From NCBI GenBank assembly GCA_944470555.2, contig OX104130.1:72793160-72857159 (forward strand): a stretch of 64,000 bases of DNA, in the 5' to 3' direction. Of the stretch, positions 11,345 to 23,074 are shown one piece after another. Origin of the DNA: Heterobilharzia americana. Its lineage: Eukaryota; Platyhelminthes; Trematoda; Strigeidida; Schistosomatidae. The position numbers were made by a program, and so were the translations under genes. Below the pieces are notes generated by a model. The model was not told the DNA's origin, did no database searches, and saw nothing but the letters and a program-made list of their open reading frames with translations. How positions within the stretch are numbered: position 1 is the first letter of the stretch; the number at the start of each line of letters is the position of its first letter.

Positions 11345-11805
11345 TTGAGATGAATGGGGATTTTTAATTTAGAAGTAGTATTCATCATGGATTGATATCA
11401 GTTGGGGAACCATTGAAAATCTGGGAGCACTGGACAGCTGTTTCATCCTAGTATGGGACTCCTCAGTAGTACGCACCAACAACCCGGACAGGGACCGAAC
11501 TCAGGACCTTCAGGTTTCATGGCGAACGCACTAACCACCCAGCCACTTGGTCAGTTTTCACTGCTTCACAATTTCCAACTTCCGTCAATTCACGAGATAG
11601 CGCGACTGTCACCCAAGGTCTTCAGTTAGCATCCATTTCACTTCCGACTGGTTGACTCCACAAGTCACGGCTTCTCACTAGAGCTCCCTGATATCCATCT
11701 GCTGAGCAGTCCCATGCTAGGACGAAACAGCTGTCCAGTGCTCCCAGGTTTTCAATGGTTCCCCAACTGATGTCAGTCCATGATGAATACTACTTCTAAA
11801 CTGTA
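11345..11805 (-). mobile_element. tRNA-like SINE (second family) with inverted-repeat ends
   Basis: The minus strand carries a tRNA-derived head (GGTGGTTAGTGCGTTCGCC, box B-like GAGTTCGGTCCC at about 11485-11500) followed by the tail ending near 11380. The tail (about 11380-11480) reappears in opposite orientation at about 11700-11805, so the copy is a fold-back of roughly 460 bp with arms near 95 bp. The tail contains CTGAGGA...GAAAC...CTGTC, a hammerhead-like arrangement. The same repeat occurs at 13.45, 31.2, 33.0, 39.5, 40.0 and 51.1 kb. Confidence 0.7.
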
Positions 11806-12045
11806 AATTATTCAAGATTAAAATACAATCAGTGTCTGTGATTGAAGCATATATTTTTGTGACGTATGAAATCATTTAGCCAATCAGATCCATTGAACAA
11901 GAGTCTTATATCTTATGTTGAGTAGTTAGATGCTAGGAACTCATACAATGCATATTATCCGTACCCTATATGGAACATATCCACTAAATTATTACTGTAG
12001 TCGGTTTTATTTCTTAACGTCAGGATACTTTCTTAATTCTATTTT

Positions 12046-13435
12046 GAGGCTACAGAAAAGTAGATTACAAGGAAGTTGCGTGAACTCTTGAAGAAGAATT
12101 TAATTTATAATTCAGTCTATAATGAACTCAAACCACGAGGGTCTCACATGCCATATTTATATGGCTTACTGAAATTACATAAACGTGATATTTAGATGAG
12201 TCTTTTATTGTCTATGGAAAACTCATTCTTCCATGAACTCGCTCGTTGCATACCAAATCAGCTGAAACCAATTCGTTAAAAGTTGGTAATCCGTGATTTG
12301 AAAGATAGCTTTGAATTTACGCGAAAATTGGAAGGTTTAAATATTCCTGATAAATTCATGGCCTCCTTTAATGTATCTTTGCTGTTTACAAGGGTACTCT
12401 TAGAAGAAATTAGAAATAATATGTCAGCATTCTAACCTTCTGCCTCTACTCAAAGAAGAATCCAAGCAACTTTTACTAATGTCCACCAAGAATGTGCAGT
12501 TTCGATTCAACAGCATCATGTACTATCAATCTGATGGAGTTGCTATGGACATTCCTTTGGGTCTCATACTAGCTGTTATCTTTATAGGGAACCTTAGACA
12601 TACGAGTAAATATGTAATCAATGAGACAGCATACATTAGGTGTGTTGATGATACGTTCGTTATTTACCATGACCTGAAACATGCCTTATATTTGCTTAAT
12701 CTACTCAACAAAGCATATCAAGACATAGAATTTACGATGGAACATGAGCAGTGGTAAATTTCATTTCCCTGATCTTGGAATTCAACGAACCATGGATGGT
12801 AACGTACTTAGAAGTATCCATCCTAACGATTCTTGAAGTGGAGTGTATCTTAACTTCAACAGCTTTTATCCCATTATCTTTAAGAAAGGGCTGGTGAAAG
12901 CACTTCAAATGCATAAGACATCTTTGTTAAAAAGCTGCACTGAAAGAGGAAATGAATATTGTGGAAAATTGCCTCCGTGATAACGGATATCCACAGGAAT
13001 GCGCCAGTAAGCACAAGGATGTACCGACTAAAACCGTAAGGTGTGATATAGTCAGTGAAGAAGCCTGTTTTCCTAAATCTTAGTCTCAAGGTTGATGATG
13101 TTTCCGGTTAACTTAATTACAGGGTGAGTGCTGTCTTAAAAAGGACTTATCCAGCTACTAGGTTAATTTCAGTCCACCAAACGAATTGCTCACTGAGATA
13201 GTCAAAGGTTGAGAAGTTCCCTCTTCATTTTACCTCCAACTCCATCAACTAATTCACATGTATGCGACAAGGTATATACATTGGACAGACAGAGAGAAAG
13301 GTTTATGACCGCATGTCTGAGCATATTCGAAGGAATTGGTGTCTGAGAGGTGCAAATGTTTTCAACAGCGTTGCGTTTAGCCGAAGCATTAAACGTTCGA
13401 AAGCAAACTTATGTATTCAGAAAGAAATAGTTATC
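12046..13435 (+). mobile_element. Penelope-like element, near-complete RT and GIY-YIG, decayed
   Basis: Plus-strand reading gives MPYLYGLLKLHK (about 12150-12185, the YGLPKIHK box), ASFNVSLLFTRVLLEE (about 12360-12410), QSDGVAMDIPLGLILAVIF (12530-12586), YIRCVDDTFVIYHD (12634-12675, Y of YVDD changed to C), then a GIY-YIG core IYIGQTERKVYDRMSEHI (13274-13327). Stops and frameshifts lie between blocks, notably after 12757. A Penelope-like element reverse-transcribes its own RNA and its endonuclease cuts the target. The catalytic DD pair survives but the reading frame does not. A SINE copy abuts its 3' end at 13450. Confidence 0.85.
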
Positions 13436-13449
13436 AGTCTTGTATCTTT

Positions 13450-13757
13450 GAGATGAATGGGTATTTTTTTACTTTCAGAAGTAGTATTCATTATAGACTG
13501 ATATCGGTTGGGGAACCATTGGAAACACGGGGGCACCGGACAGCCGTTTCCTTCTAGTACGAGACTCCTTAGCAGTACACACCCACGACCCGGCCAGGGG
13601 TAGAATTCAGGACCTTCAGGTTTCATGATGAACGCACTAACTATTCAACCACTGGGTCGGTTTCCAGTGGTTAACAATTTCCAACTTTTGTCAATTCACG
13701 AGATAGCACGACTATCACCCAAGGTCTTCAGTTAGCATCCTCTTCGCTTCCGACGGG
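13450..13757 (-). mobile_element. tRNA-like SINE, second family
   Basis: Minus-strand copy with the shared 3' tail (13470-13560), tRNA-like head (about 13595-13640) and the following body ending CTTGGGTGATAGTCG. The hammerhead-like segment reads CTAAGGA instead of CTGAGGA, so the core is broken. It is closely similar to the 11.3 kb copy in its first 300 bp. Confidence 0.65.
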
Positions 13758-13986
13758 TACGTAATTACCTTTCACACATTTTCTGTGACCTTTCTCAGTA
13801 TGTTCTAGAGAATACCTCTAATCCATTTATATATTGGCTATCTTGGTTCTGACTGTTAGTTCTGCATATTTATTCACTCAATTCATGCTTTCAATTACCG
13901 ATGACATCTTTAATTCAAGTCGATAGTTTTCTGTCAAAATGATTCGAGTATGCAAATATTCTGTGTAAATTGATGTTGAAATTGTT

Positions 13987-14202
13987 TTAGGTTGTAAGTG
14001 GCTGATGAGAAACCACGAAGTGAAGTGGGGTTCGACGAGATTCCACATTGATGCTGACTTTCGTAGTTTCAACGGAATCGTTAAGCTGAAGGTACACGGT
14101 AATGCATCCACTACATTTAGCACATAGTTGTGTTACGTTGCATTCCTCGTATGCATCCCCTAACCAGTTAGTCGGGACACAACGGCATTTTGTTACGGTT
14201 GA
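13987..14202 (-). other. Unidentified cysteine-rich open frame (possible exon)
   Basis: A minus-strand frame without an ATG runs about 71 codons to a TAA at 13987-13989. It contains TKCRCV, YEECNVTQLCAKCSGCITVY, then LNDSVETTKVSINVESRR. The C-x2-C-x2-C spacing and a following beta-rich segment look like a zinc-binding fold. A possible short-intron acceptor (CTAACTGGTTAG) falls just before the GGGATGCATAC at about 14150. No family was recognised, and it might be transposon debris or chance. Confidence 0.25.
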
Positions 14203-15029
14203 TCATATATACTATTCCACCTGAATACTGTATTGTGTTCTTCTTTGGTCTCGCAGTCATGGGTAAATTAAAGTACGGATAATTGGTAATTGGTCATTAC
14301 GTCTTTCAAGTTAGTGTAAAACTCATCCCCAAACATCCTTTACCAGGTTGAGTAGCAACTTACCAGCTCTTATAATAACTCTGGTTATTGCATTTACGCG
14401 ACAATAATTACCACCTATTAAGTTTCCGATGATTAGGGAGTAAGCATGGCGAATTCTCATTTTTTTTCTTCTTAATGGTTTCATTGTTTGTAACGGATAC
14501 AGTAGCATTTGAAATGTGTTGCGATGAACAATGGTCCTAGATACTGAGTGATGGTACGATTTCACTTTCCGGTAACAAACATGTTGAGAGAAGACTTCTG
14601 TCACAGTAGGTCCTCTTTCAAAGGACCATATTCATTTTCAACAAGTTATAATGCTGTTTGTTCACTGGGTAATTGAAATTTTGATTGTATACAACTACAG
14701 CACTCACTCAAGTAACCAATTTGTTGTAGTGATATTAGGACTTCTGAAATTTCTGTCTGAGGTTGTATATGTGTAAACTGTTGATTTGAACAAAGTTGGT
14801 ACCAGTAGAAAAATGAATTACTTTTTAGTAACTAAGTCTTACAATGATCACGGAAGATCATTTAAAAATGACTAGGGAGTTTTTCAGGTAACAACTGACT
14901 AACTAAAAGTTTTAATATTCGGGATATGATAACCCAGAAAACATACTATGATTGAGTCAAAGATGTTTGAAAGAACAGTTCAACTTGTAACTAAAAAAGT
15001 AGGCACTAATTGTATCCACAATAAATGCC
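14203..15029. other. No gene recognised
   Basis: A 93-codon minus frame at 14323-14604 is basic but unrecognised. The remainder is AT-rich with no repeat identified. Confidence 0.35.
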
Positions 15030-15850
15030 GATATAGTTAAGCAATTCATTTTACATACGAAAATGAAATCAATGATTCGATACGTTTTCTTGATGTGCTA
15101 ATGACAAGAAACAGAGATGGCTGCATACTGAGAAGTATATATAAAAAACAAACGTCTAAGGCACAGTATACGCACTTTCTCAACTTCATACCGATGAAGT
15201 ACAAAAGTAATATGATCAGGTTTCTGGCTTTTAGAGTTAGATCGATTTGTTCCAAGGAATATATGAAAAAAGAACTACTGTGTATCCTTGATATTCTAAG
15301 TGAAAACAGATATCTGGATAAGTTAATCAAAACTAACATGAAATACATTGGTCCTAAACAAGAACTGATGACAGTCGGAAAGAAGCCTTTATTTCTGTGT
15401 TTACAGTTTTAGGGAGATGTTGCAAGTGACATCCTATCACAACGCCTAGCTAGAGCAGTCAATAGGACGTTTTATGCCAGTCGGTTTTACATATCATTCA
15501 GTAGTCGGTCAATGCTCAGTCCCGGACTTTAGGATAGTCTACCTAAGCTTAGCTGTTCATCTTGCACATATCAGTTTAACTGCTCCCGTGGAACTAGTTA
15601 CATAGAACGTACGATTAGGCAGGTGCGTCTCCGCATACCAGATCATATACCAGCTTGGTTCGGAAAAGGTGAAATGAAAGTAGTGAAAAGTTCCACCTTA
15701 GCTCCCCTAGTAGACACAAGGCACCACATAGATGCCAATAAAGTATCATTCATCATGTTCCAAAATGATACCACATGTAACTCTCCAACATCTGCTGAAC
15801 ACAGCGGAGGCTGTTGCAATAATATTGATCAAATCTGAACTTTGTATTCA
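15030..15850 (+). mobile_element. Penelope-like element fragment: RT thumb and GIY-YIG
   Basis: Plus strand: FLDVLMTRNRDGCILRSIYK (15086-15145, with the frame open from about 15060) is the box after YVDD in PLE reverse transcriptases. It continues through FIPMKYKSNMIRFLAFRV to LDKLIKTNMK at 15340. After a break, a GIY-YIG remnant reads GTSYIERTIRQVRLR (about 15592-15636), then HIPAWFGKGEMK (15646 on). The catalytic palm is absent, so the copy is 5'-truncated. Confidence 0.8.
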
Positions 15851-16344
15851 GAAAGAACATGTCCAAGAGTTACTTCTCCCTTGGTCTTCAGTAAACTAAA
15901 GCTCACTCCTGCCATATTGTTCGTTATCATTTCGTTCACCATCATATCATTCTTCTTTATATGTATCATTCCAGCAGTGACTAATCTAAAAAAAAGATAA
16001 ATCGACTTCTTTACAATCCCTAAATCTCACTCCATTTTGAAAATGTATCTTCCCCTAACATGGCTTGTTTTTACGCTGTAAAAATTCATTTTGTAACTGT
16101 AGAATCTGAAGATAATTTATTGAAAAGAATATTCTTCGTTCATATTGTTGATTTTCAAGCAGAATAAGATTCATACACTGAGTTATCTGTCACATAGGAC
16201 ATTTCGTGAACCAAACAACTAGTGTACAGTGTAAAAGTTATTTAGAACCAATAACAAAGATCCTTTAGGTTCTTAAAAGGAATTGTCTGCTTAGAAACGA
16301 ATGATAGTATCTTATTACTATTTATCAACATACTTGTTATTCTC
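15851..16344. other. No gene recognised
   Basis: AT-rich spacer between a PLE tail and an Sm-alpha SINE. Nothing was recognised. Confidence 0.35.
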
Positions 16345-16605
16345 GGTTATTTTGTTGGATCGAATTGTTTGACCTCTATTGGCATATGGGCTCCTATGCG
16401 GATACCTCGAATGTTAATTATGATAAATTGGTTAGTTGTGGCTAGCAGAAGAATCCAGGACGCGCGTTTCGCGATGGGTACGAAGTCCGAGTCCCAGTGG
16501 GAACGACATCACTGGGGTGTAGGTACATCCAGCTGACGAGTCCCAAATAGGACGAAACGCGCGTCCTGGATTCTTCTGCTAGCCACAACCAACCAATTTA
16601 TCAGA
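16345..16605 (+). mobile_element. Sm-alpha-type SINE with hammerhead ribozyme and long inverted repeat
   Basis: The 5' part (GGATCGAATTGTTTGACCTC, GCATATGGGCTCCTATGCGG) recurs at 56.95 and 61.4 kb. The 3' part ends in a hammerhead and the segment TTCTGCTAGCCACAACC. Uniquely among the copies here, the last 51 bases (16553-16603) are repeated inverted at 16421-16471 with one mismatch seen, leaving an 81-bp loop. Sm-alpha elements are RNA polymerase III-type SINEs of schistosomes whose RNA carries a self-cleaving hammerhead. Confidence 0.85.
16527..16572 (+). ncRNA. Hammerhead ribozyme, core intact
   Basis: Core CTGACGA (16532-16538), stem II GTCC/GGAC closed by CAAATA, GAAA (16554-16557), a short stem III from the palindrome ACGCGCGT, and cleavage site GTC at 16562-16564. 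Stem I pairs CCAG (16528-16531) with CTGG (16565-16568). Every invariant base of the CUGANGA and GAAA boxes is present. Cleavage is expected after the C at 16564 in a + strand transcript. The competing 51-bp hairpin of this copy could hinder folding. Confidence 0.9.
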
Positions 16606-16920
16606 ATGATAGTACTATTACTGATTTGTTTTAATGAACAATATACCTTCTGGAAATTTTAAAACTTTATTTCCTTAACGAGAGAAATCTATGATATGAA
16701 GATAGTAGACTTTTCATAAAGTCTCGGGTTGTTCGTGAAAGTTAGTGTTATTGGCCTGTTCGACGTAGGCCGATTTCTTAATTCCATCATAATTGCTCGA
16801 CGATATTATGAATATCACTGACAATTGGATTCCCTCATCAGAGAATTATAGTTGCTCGTCTCTGTAGACCAGTTCTAGAATCTATGTTGTTTGTACTCAG
16901 GCCTACATCGTCGTACGCTG
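16606..16920. other. No gene recognised
   Basis: Spacer between the SINE and the SR2-like LINE. No motif was recognised. Confidence 0.35.
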
Positions 16921-18880
16921 AAGTAGTTGTTTTGTAAGCCTATCTTATACCAGCATCGCCTAGTTCATCAGTTACCAGCCGGTTTTAAGCCACGGTGGAG
17001 AGGGAAGGTTGGGCATAGGGCTAACAACCCTACCCGTAAAACCAATCCAGTCGCCAAAGAAACTTCAAAGGAGAAAGAAAATATAAACAATGAAAATAAA
17101 CTTATTCCTCTCTGGAATCGGAGAGACGAAATGACACCAGTTGGTGAAAGCCTTCGGGAGGCCAATTGACCGATGTGTCTTCTCTCGATGAAAGCGAAAG
17201 TAAGCATAGGGACATGGAATGTCCGCACAATGTTTGAACTTAGCATGGCTGACCAGATTGCAAAAGAGATGAGAAGGTATGGCACAGAAGTGCTAGGGGT
17301 CTGCAAGGGATCTGCAGATGGAATGGAAGTGTACTCTCGCAATTGTCAACTGGAAAGAAGTCAATAGTCTCCTCCGATATTGTTACCCAGATGACAACCA
17401 CGAGCACACTCAGTTTTCGAGTGGCTATCATGACATCCCCAACAGCATCTAAGTTTCTCTCTCATTCAGTGGGAACCAATCTCCTCCTACAGGATCAGGA
17501 TTGTGACAGCAAGATGGATTCAACTCAAAAGGAAGGAAAGTCACAATCATACAGTGCTACGCTGTGCACCTACAAATAATGCACATGAAGAGAAGTAGGA
17601 GGATTTCTACAGACAACTGCAGTCAGTACTGGACAATGCTCCACCCCAGTTGGCGACATCAAAATTCATTGTAGTGAGTGACATGAATGCCAAACTAGGA
17701 GTGGACAATACAGGAAAAGAACTGGTCATGGGTCAAGAGACACTTGGTGAAGTGAGTGAGAATGGAGAACTGTTCTCAGACTTCTGCTCATTCAATGAAT
17801 TGGTGATTGGAGGTAGTGTGTACAGACGCAAGGATATTCACAAAGCTACATGGATTTGATTTCACCAGACACCAGAAAAACTAAGAATCAGATCAACCTC
17901 ATCTCAATGTGAAGAAAGTGAAGATGCAACCTACTGGACACAAGATAAAGAAGAGAAGAAGATGTAGGTTCACACCACTGACTATCTGGTGCAAGGAACC
18001 TTCAAAATGAAGTTGAAAGCCTTCACATAAGTCGATAATAGACCATAGTTTACGTTCAACACCCAGAACAGAGACTAAAGTACGAAACTACAAAGGAAAT
18101 CTTCATGTCATCATCTATCAGGAAAAAATGGGAGACATTGAGCAACATCGCTGAGGAAACCTGTGTGGAAGAACACTGGGACTGTTTGAAAGAGATGTGG
18201 ATGGAAACCTGCATAACCGTATCAAGAAGGAAGAAGAAAGAAGGTAAGGAATGGATCTTGATGGACACATGGAAGCTGATAGAGGAGGGGAGGATGGTGA
18301 AGCAGAAGATGAACCAGTGCAGTGCAGTGTAAGGATGAGCAACTATAAGAGGAACTAAATACAACCTATAAAACACTACACTGGAATAAGAAGTGAAGAA
18401 GAGTGCACGGAAAGATAAAAGACAGTTCTGAGACACCGGCAAGTGAAGCAGAACAGGTGACAGGTAGGAGAGACCTGACAACATTGTATCAAATAACCAG
18501 GTTACTGTCTGGGAGGGAAGAGATAAACGCAGATGGAACCAGTAAAAGGTAGTGATAGAAACTTAGTGAACACCAGAGAGCAGAATCAAAGGCAACGATG
18601 TGCTGACCACTTCAAAAAGCTCTTGAATCGACCACTACCACATACAATTTGTTCAGAAATACCACGAGCAGGCCAACCACAGAACTATCAGTGAACACAG
18701 GCCCTCAACAAAAGCAGAAGTGAAATCCTGAACGCCATAAAGTTGATGGAATCTGGGAAATCAGCAGGACCAGATGGAATTCCTCCTCCAGAAGCACACA
18801 AAAAACAGACACGGAGACAACAACGGACATGTTCACATGTTCCACTAGGAACCCAAGGGACAAATAATAATAATAATAAT
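16921..18880 (+). mobile_element. SR2-like RTE LINE with endonuclease, RT deleted, 3' end in (AAT)n
   Basis: The 5' leader (AGAGGGAAGGTTGGGCATAG at about 16998) leads into MKAKVSIGTWNVRTMFE (17188-17238), the start of an apurinic-type endonuclease. It continues in shifted frames with IAKEMRRYGTEVLGV, IVVSDMNAKLGVDNTGKEL (17674-17727), FNELVIGGSVYRRKDIHKAT (17791-17850) and a coiled-coil-like linker. The frame SGKSAGPDGIPPPEAHK (18748-18800) is the first block of the reverse transcriptase. It then jumps directly to the 3' terminal sequence TGTTCCACTAGGAACCCAAG and a short AAT run (18865-18880). The RT palm and thumb are therefore gone by internal deletion. Many frameshifts; dead copy. RTE elements encode endonuclease plus RT in one ORF. 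Confidence 0.88.
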
Positions 18881-20104
18881 ATCTTACATCATGCTGACTA
18901 TATATGGAATTTAGTGATTATCACACCATAGGATAGAAGTGATACGCACTCGTATTCTATCCAATCGTTTCTCTAAAAATCATTTTGTGGAAGTAACTCT
19001 TTCTGCTACATTAGATAAAGTAAATAATTTCTCAAACAAGCTAAACTTGATATCACGACTTGTGTTGTTGCTCACTGTTCTAGGTGGATGAATTTGAACC
19101 TCTAGGTCGCTAGTTCGAATGCTGCTCCATTTATCTAGGTTTGGGAAGCCAGGTAGTAGTACCACTAGCCCATATTCACACAGTAAGTGTAGCTCAGTGC
19201 ATACTGCACGAAAGTGCACAAGGTTGCTAAGTGAATTTTGATTTCGACACGATTATACTGTACGTGTTATCTGAAAGATAATTTATTTTTTAATTTAACT
19301 GACTAAACAGTGACATAAAAATCAATGGTAGCCATATTTGAATGTAAATTTTTCAGTAAATCCATAGTTTATACCTATTACTGAAAATTCGTCGACTACA
19401 TTGATTTCAACAGTGGATAAACAAGTAGAAACAGCAGTACAACTGTAATTACACCTAGAGCCAAAAATAATCTTCAAACTGTCTGAATGTGACTGACTTT
19501 CTTTATCTTAAGGAGAACTATGCGATTTGAAAAAGGTAAAAATTGTAACATTGTCAAGGTATTGCCTATAATTTCATAATTTTTCTGATTTCCAGTTTTT
19601 ATTTTAATTGTTCAAATGCCAAATAACCTTTGACCTGGAATTACTCGGGAATATTCTATTCTAGCTGTTATGTACCGACAAATGTTCAGCCAAGAAAATG
19701 ATTTCGTCGAATATAAACACTTTTCTTTACTACAATCAGCTTCTGTCTTTTTCAATGCAGTGTATATCTAATAATCTGACTTTTCACTGGGAGACGAATT
19801 TCATTCAGCTGCTTAGCAGCTGCGTGATATAGATAATCAGTCATATCTTAATTTGAAGAGAGAAGAACATCCTTCTTACATACTCTCAGCAGGCCATGGA
19901 GTCATGGGATAACAGAGCCTAGTGGTTTCAAATGTATTCACAGATCACTGCTAATGATTGACTTTTTTCATCTTCTTGAGGACTTTAGTCAATTTCTTTT
20001 TAGGTTATTCACCCAGGAACATTCCTTTTTGATCACTTATGATTAGCCTGTTAACCAAAAATAAACTTGTTTGTTTGATTTTATCACTATGAATACGATT
20101 GTAT
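18881..20104. other. No gene recognised; possible unclassified repeat at 19075-19235
   Basis: At 19075-19235 the sequence includes TTTGGGAAGCCAGGTAG and a B-box-like GTTCGAATGC, giving a minus frame at 18980-19219 of no known family. It may be an unclassified repeat, as no second copy was noticed here. The remainder is AT-rich. Confidence 0.3.
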
Positions 20105-21095
20105 GGGCTTGGTTGTATTGTGTTCTCTGAGCTGGGTTGTTTGGTCGTAAAGCTTTCACCGTCTTTCTAGACAACATCATCAGCACTAACTTCGGTATGG
20201 AGTGAGATGTCATTATCTCTCCGTTAATGATTCAGCAGCTTCCCCTGACGAACTGGTTTGTGGTTGGGTTGTTTCCTTTGATTGTTATGTCATTGACTGT
20301 ATAGCTTTTCCTGTTGACTGTTCCTCTGCTTCACTTGTGACCTTTCTATCGCTTATCATCTTTCTTATTGGTTGATAGATTGGGTCTATGTCTATACATC
20401 TGTTGATTACTGACTGACTGACCTGAATACTTCTAGGAATTCTCTGATATTCTTTGTGTTTCCTCTACCCAAGATCTCTGTCTACATTGTCAAAATTGAA
20501 TTCATGTCCATAGTTGTTATCCATGTACCTTGAAATCAGCTATGAAATGTTGTTACGTTTATTGGCCAATTGTTTGTGTAGAGGAAGGTGGGCAACCACT
20601 TTGTCCAATGTAGTGTTGACTACAGTAATTGGAGTTGATTTTGTAAATGATATTCGATTTGTCTTTGGTTGTTGCATCCTTTGGTCTGCATAATGGTGTG
20701 TGGGGAGAATTTGTTGGTTGATGAGTTGCCACACCTATTCCAAGTGGTCTCAGTAATCTTGTCGTGATTTTTGATATATTCTTTATGTATGGTAGGATGA
20801 TTCGTTTGTTGATTTCTGTCGATCACTTTGTAGTTGTTGATGTATGGGATAGGCATCCTCTGATAAAGTTTCATGGGTAGCCATTGTTCTTTAGGATGGA
20901 CATCGTTTCTTCGTGAAGTCGTTGTACTGCAGTGTGTTCTCGGTCTTTTGAATAGAGTCTGCTTTGTTGCTACTGTAGTTGAGGATTTAATCTGTGTGTG
21001 TTGTATAGTTACTGGAATTAATTCCTCGAGAAGAAAATTCTGTTCGTTGAATATAGTAATTGTGTAAATGTGAGCAAAATATAAGAAAGAATTAA
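20105..21095 (-). mobile_element. Penelope-like element, 5'-truncated, same family as 53.3-55.6 kb
   Basis: The plus-strand sequence from 20108 (GTTCTCTGAGCTGGGTTG, then GTCTTTCTAGACAACATCATC) is the terminal repeat of the PLE at 53.3-55.6 kb. Minus-strand frames at 20540-21105 give ITETTWNRCGNSSTN..., CNNQRQIEYHLQNQ and QTLFKRPRTHCSTTTSRRN, which correspond to the last third of that element's ORF in shifted frames. Only the 3' end and terminal repeat remain. No RT active site is present. Confidence 0.8.
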
Positions 21096-21689
21096 ACGAG
21101 TTCAAGAGTTGAATGTGATTGAAAACAGGCAGAACTAGTCGACTGAGTCATTACAATTACATGTTCAAAAGGATTTATATGTGATCTTGCATGAATATGG
21201 TTTTAGTTGAAATAAAGTTGTGTTCGCTATTCGAGTTTTGAGGGTGAATAAAACAGGTAAATGATAACTTGAAGAATATTTAAACAGAGAAGTGAGCATT
21301 ATGTGCATTAAGTATTTCAAGTTTCTAGACTTTAGTCGGTTTTCGTTTTTCAGTTTTATTACCAGCTAAAAGACACTAATAACAATCCCACCTACTGAGC
21401 ACATCGGATGGTAGTCAGCAGTTTATCATCACAAGTGATTCACTGCATTTGTTTAGAATATGAGACAATGGCTTACTTGCATTTTGAATTGTTATCAGAA
21501 CAAATTCATTACAACTTCTTCATGGGTAAGTTCGAATCATATTCTGTTTTCGCAGTCAGGCTAAGCTCCTGAAGATGAAGTGAACTTATATGAAACTAGT
21601 GGTAGAATGAATTCCTGTACCTATGAGTTACATTTCAAAGACAATTTTAGAGCTACAGACAGCAATAGTGTTTGTAATGATTATTTATC
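21096..21689. other. No gene recognised
   Basis: AT-rich spacer. A 60-codon frame at 21580-21762 overlaps the LINE end that follows and has no motif. Confidence 0.35.
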
Positions 21690-21912
21690 CCTTGGGTTCC
21701 CAATGGAATATAGTGCTTCAGTAGCACGTCTCCAGTGCACTCTGTTCGCTGCAATCTTTTGAACCTGTCGCCACGACTGCCCACAAGCTCTCAGTTCTTC
21801 CTCACACGATCTCCTCTATGTCACCCTCGGCTCAGTTGCCCAACTCGTCGTTTCCCACTAAGGTTCCACTAGACGGTCTGGCCTGGCGCGTGATGTCCCC
21901 AGTTCATAAAGT
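21690..21912 (-). mobile_element. 3' end of SR2-like RTE LINE
   Basis: CCCTTGGGTTCCCAATGGAA is the reverse complement of the SR2-like 3' end. The sequence then follows the ORF2 tail (antisense CCCACAAGCTCTCAGTTCTT, ACGATCTCCTCTATGTCACC) up to ATGTCCCC. The adjacent (AAT)n tail is degenerate. It is a short, 5'-truncated insertion. Confidence 0.7.
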
Positions 21913-23070
21913 CCAATGTTATTATTCACAAACTAAACTTAAAGTTTAAATCGAATGATGTATTCATGTGTACGAATTTAGTTACATATTCAACACTTCA
22001 TCTCTCTCCTTAAAACTCCAGCTGACAGCGGATTGTACTTTTACAAGAGAAAACTGTCCAATCACTTATCAACTAACATACATCTGGTCTACTTGGTATT
22101 CTTAGGAGTAAGGATATCAGAGTAAAAGTACATACATATGTTAATTAATGGTCGTTAATTATCGATTACACCGAAAGATAAACCAAAGTTTGAACACAAG
22201 GGTACGTAGACAACTATGAATTATATCATACTCAAGGAAGTAGTAGTTTTGAAGGTAGAAACAGTAGTTTTCATTTGACACACTTTTGTCGCACTTTCCT
22301 TCCTGGTTGAAGCTTTGTGAAGTGTTAGCTTGTGTAATGAGGTGAATATTCGTTTCTGAACAATCTCTGAGATACTAAAAGTAGACCAAGACTTGCTTGA
22401 AGACAGGAGTTCAAGGAAATTAAAAGGTTTGTGAATGAATATATCTCACATTGCAAGTACATACTTTGCTGTTATAATATATATGGATAAACTTCCTCGG
22501 AATATAACCAAAGGGCTGATGTACGTCAGCGGAATAATGTGCAACAGAAAACATCCTGTCATACTGCCTGGTGTTCATCATGCTACCGAAGCAAGTATTC
22601 TTCATTAAGACGAAAGTGCAGGGGATATGGGTGTAGCACAAATCTTAGTAGTATTGAGCAGAAAATATTAGGCTATAAATAAACCGGTAATGGTCAAACG
22701 AATTCTAAACAAGTGCATGACTTGCAGGAGGAGTTTACCAAAGCTCACGGAACAGTTAGTAGCAAGCCTACAGGTCAACCCAAGTGGCACCGGATTCTCT
22801 GTTTACCAGTAGAGATGTGGATTATTGTGGTTCATTTCTCTACAGGTGAAGATGTCCCGCCAATAAACTTTAGGAGTATATATTAGTATGAAAACTGAGG
22901 TGTTATATTTGTAAGTCACATTTGCTATTCTTGTTCGTTCATTCTCAACGGCGCTTTCCTGATCGTAGAGGAATTCTGAAGGAAACACATAGTAAAACAG
23001 GTATCATCTTCATCACAGCTGACCATTAATTGCGACTTTCTGTGACAGATCTTGACTCTGACTACCTACT
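21913..23070. other. No gene recognised
   Basis: AT-rich. Short frames at 22420-22641 and 22803-22988 (minus) show no motif. Confidence 0.35.
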
Positions 23071-23074
23071 GTGA

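Noticed and set aside
18056..18484. 142-codon minus-strand open frame
   Set aside because: It lies antisense to the linker of an RTE LINE and has low-complexity hydrophobic content caused by the Glu/Lys-rich sense strand.
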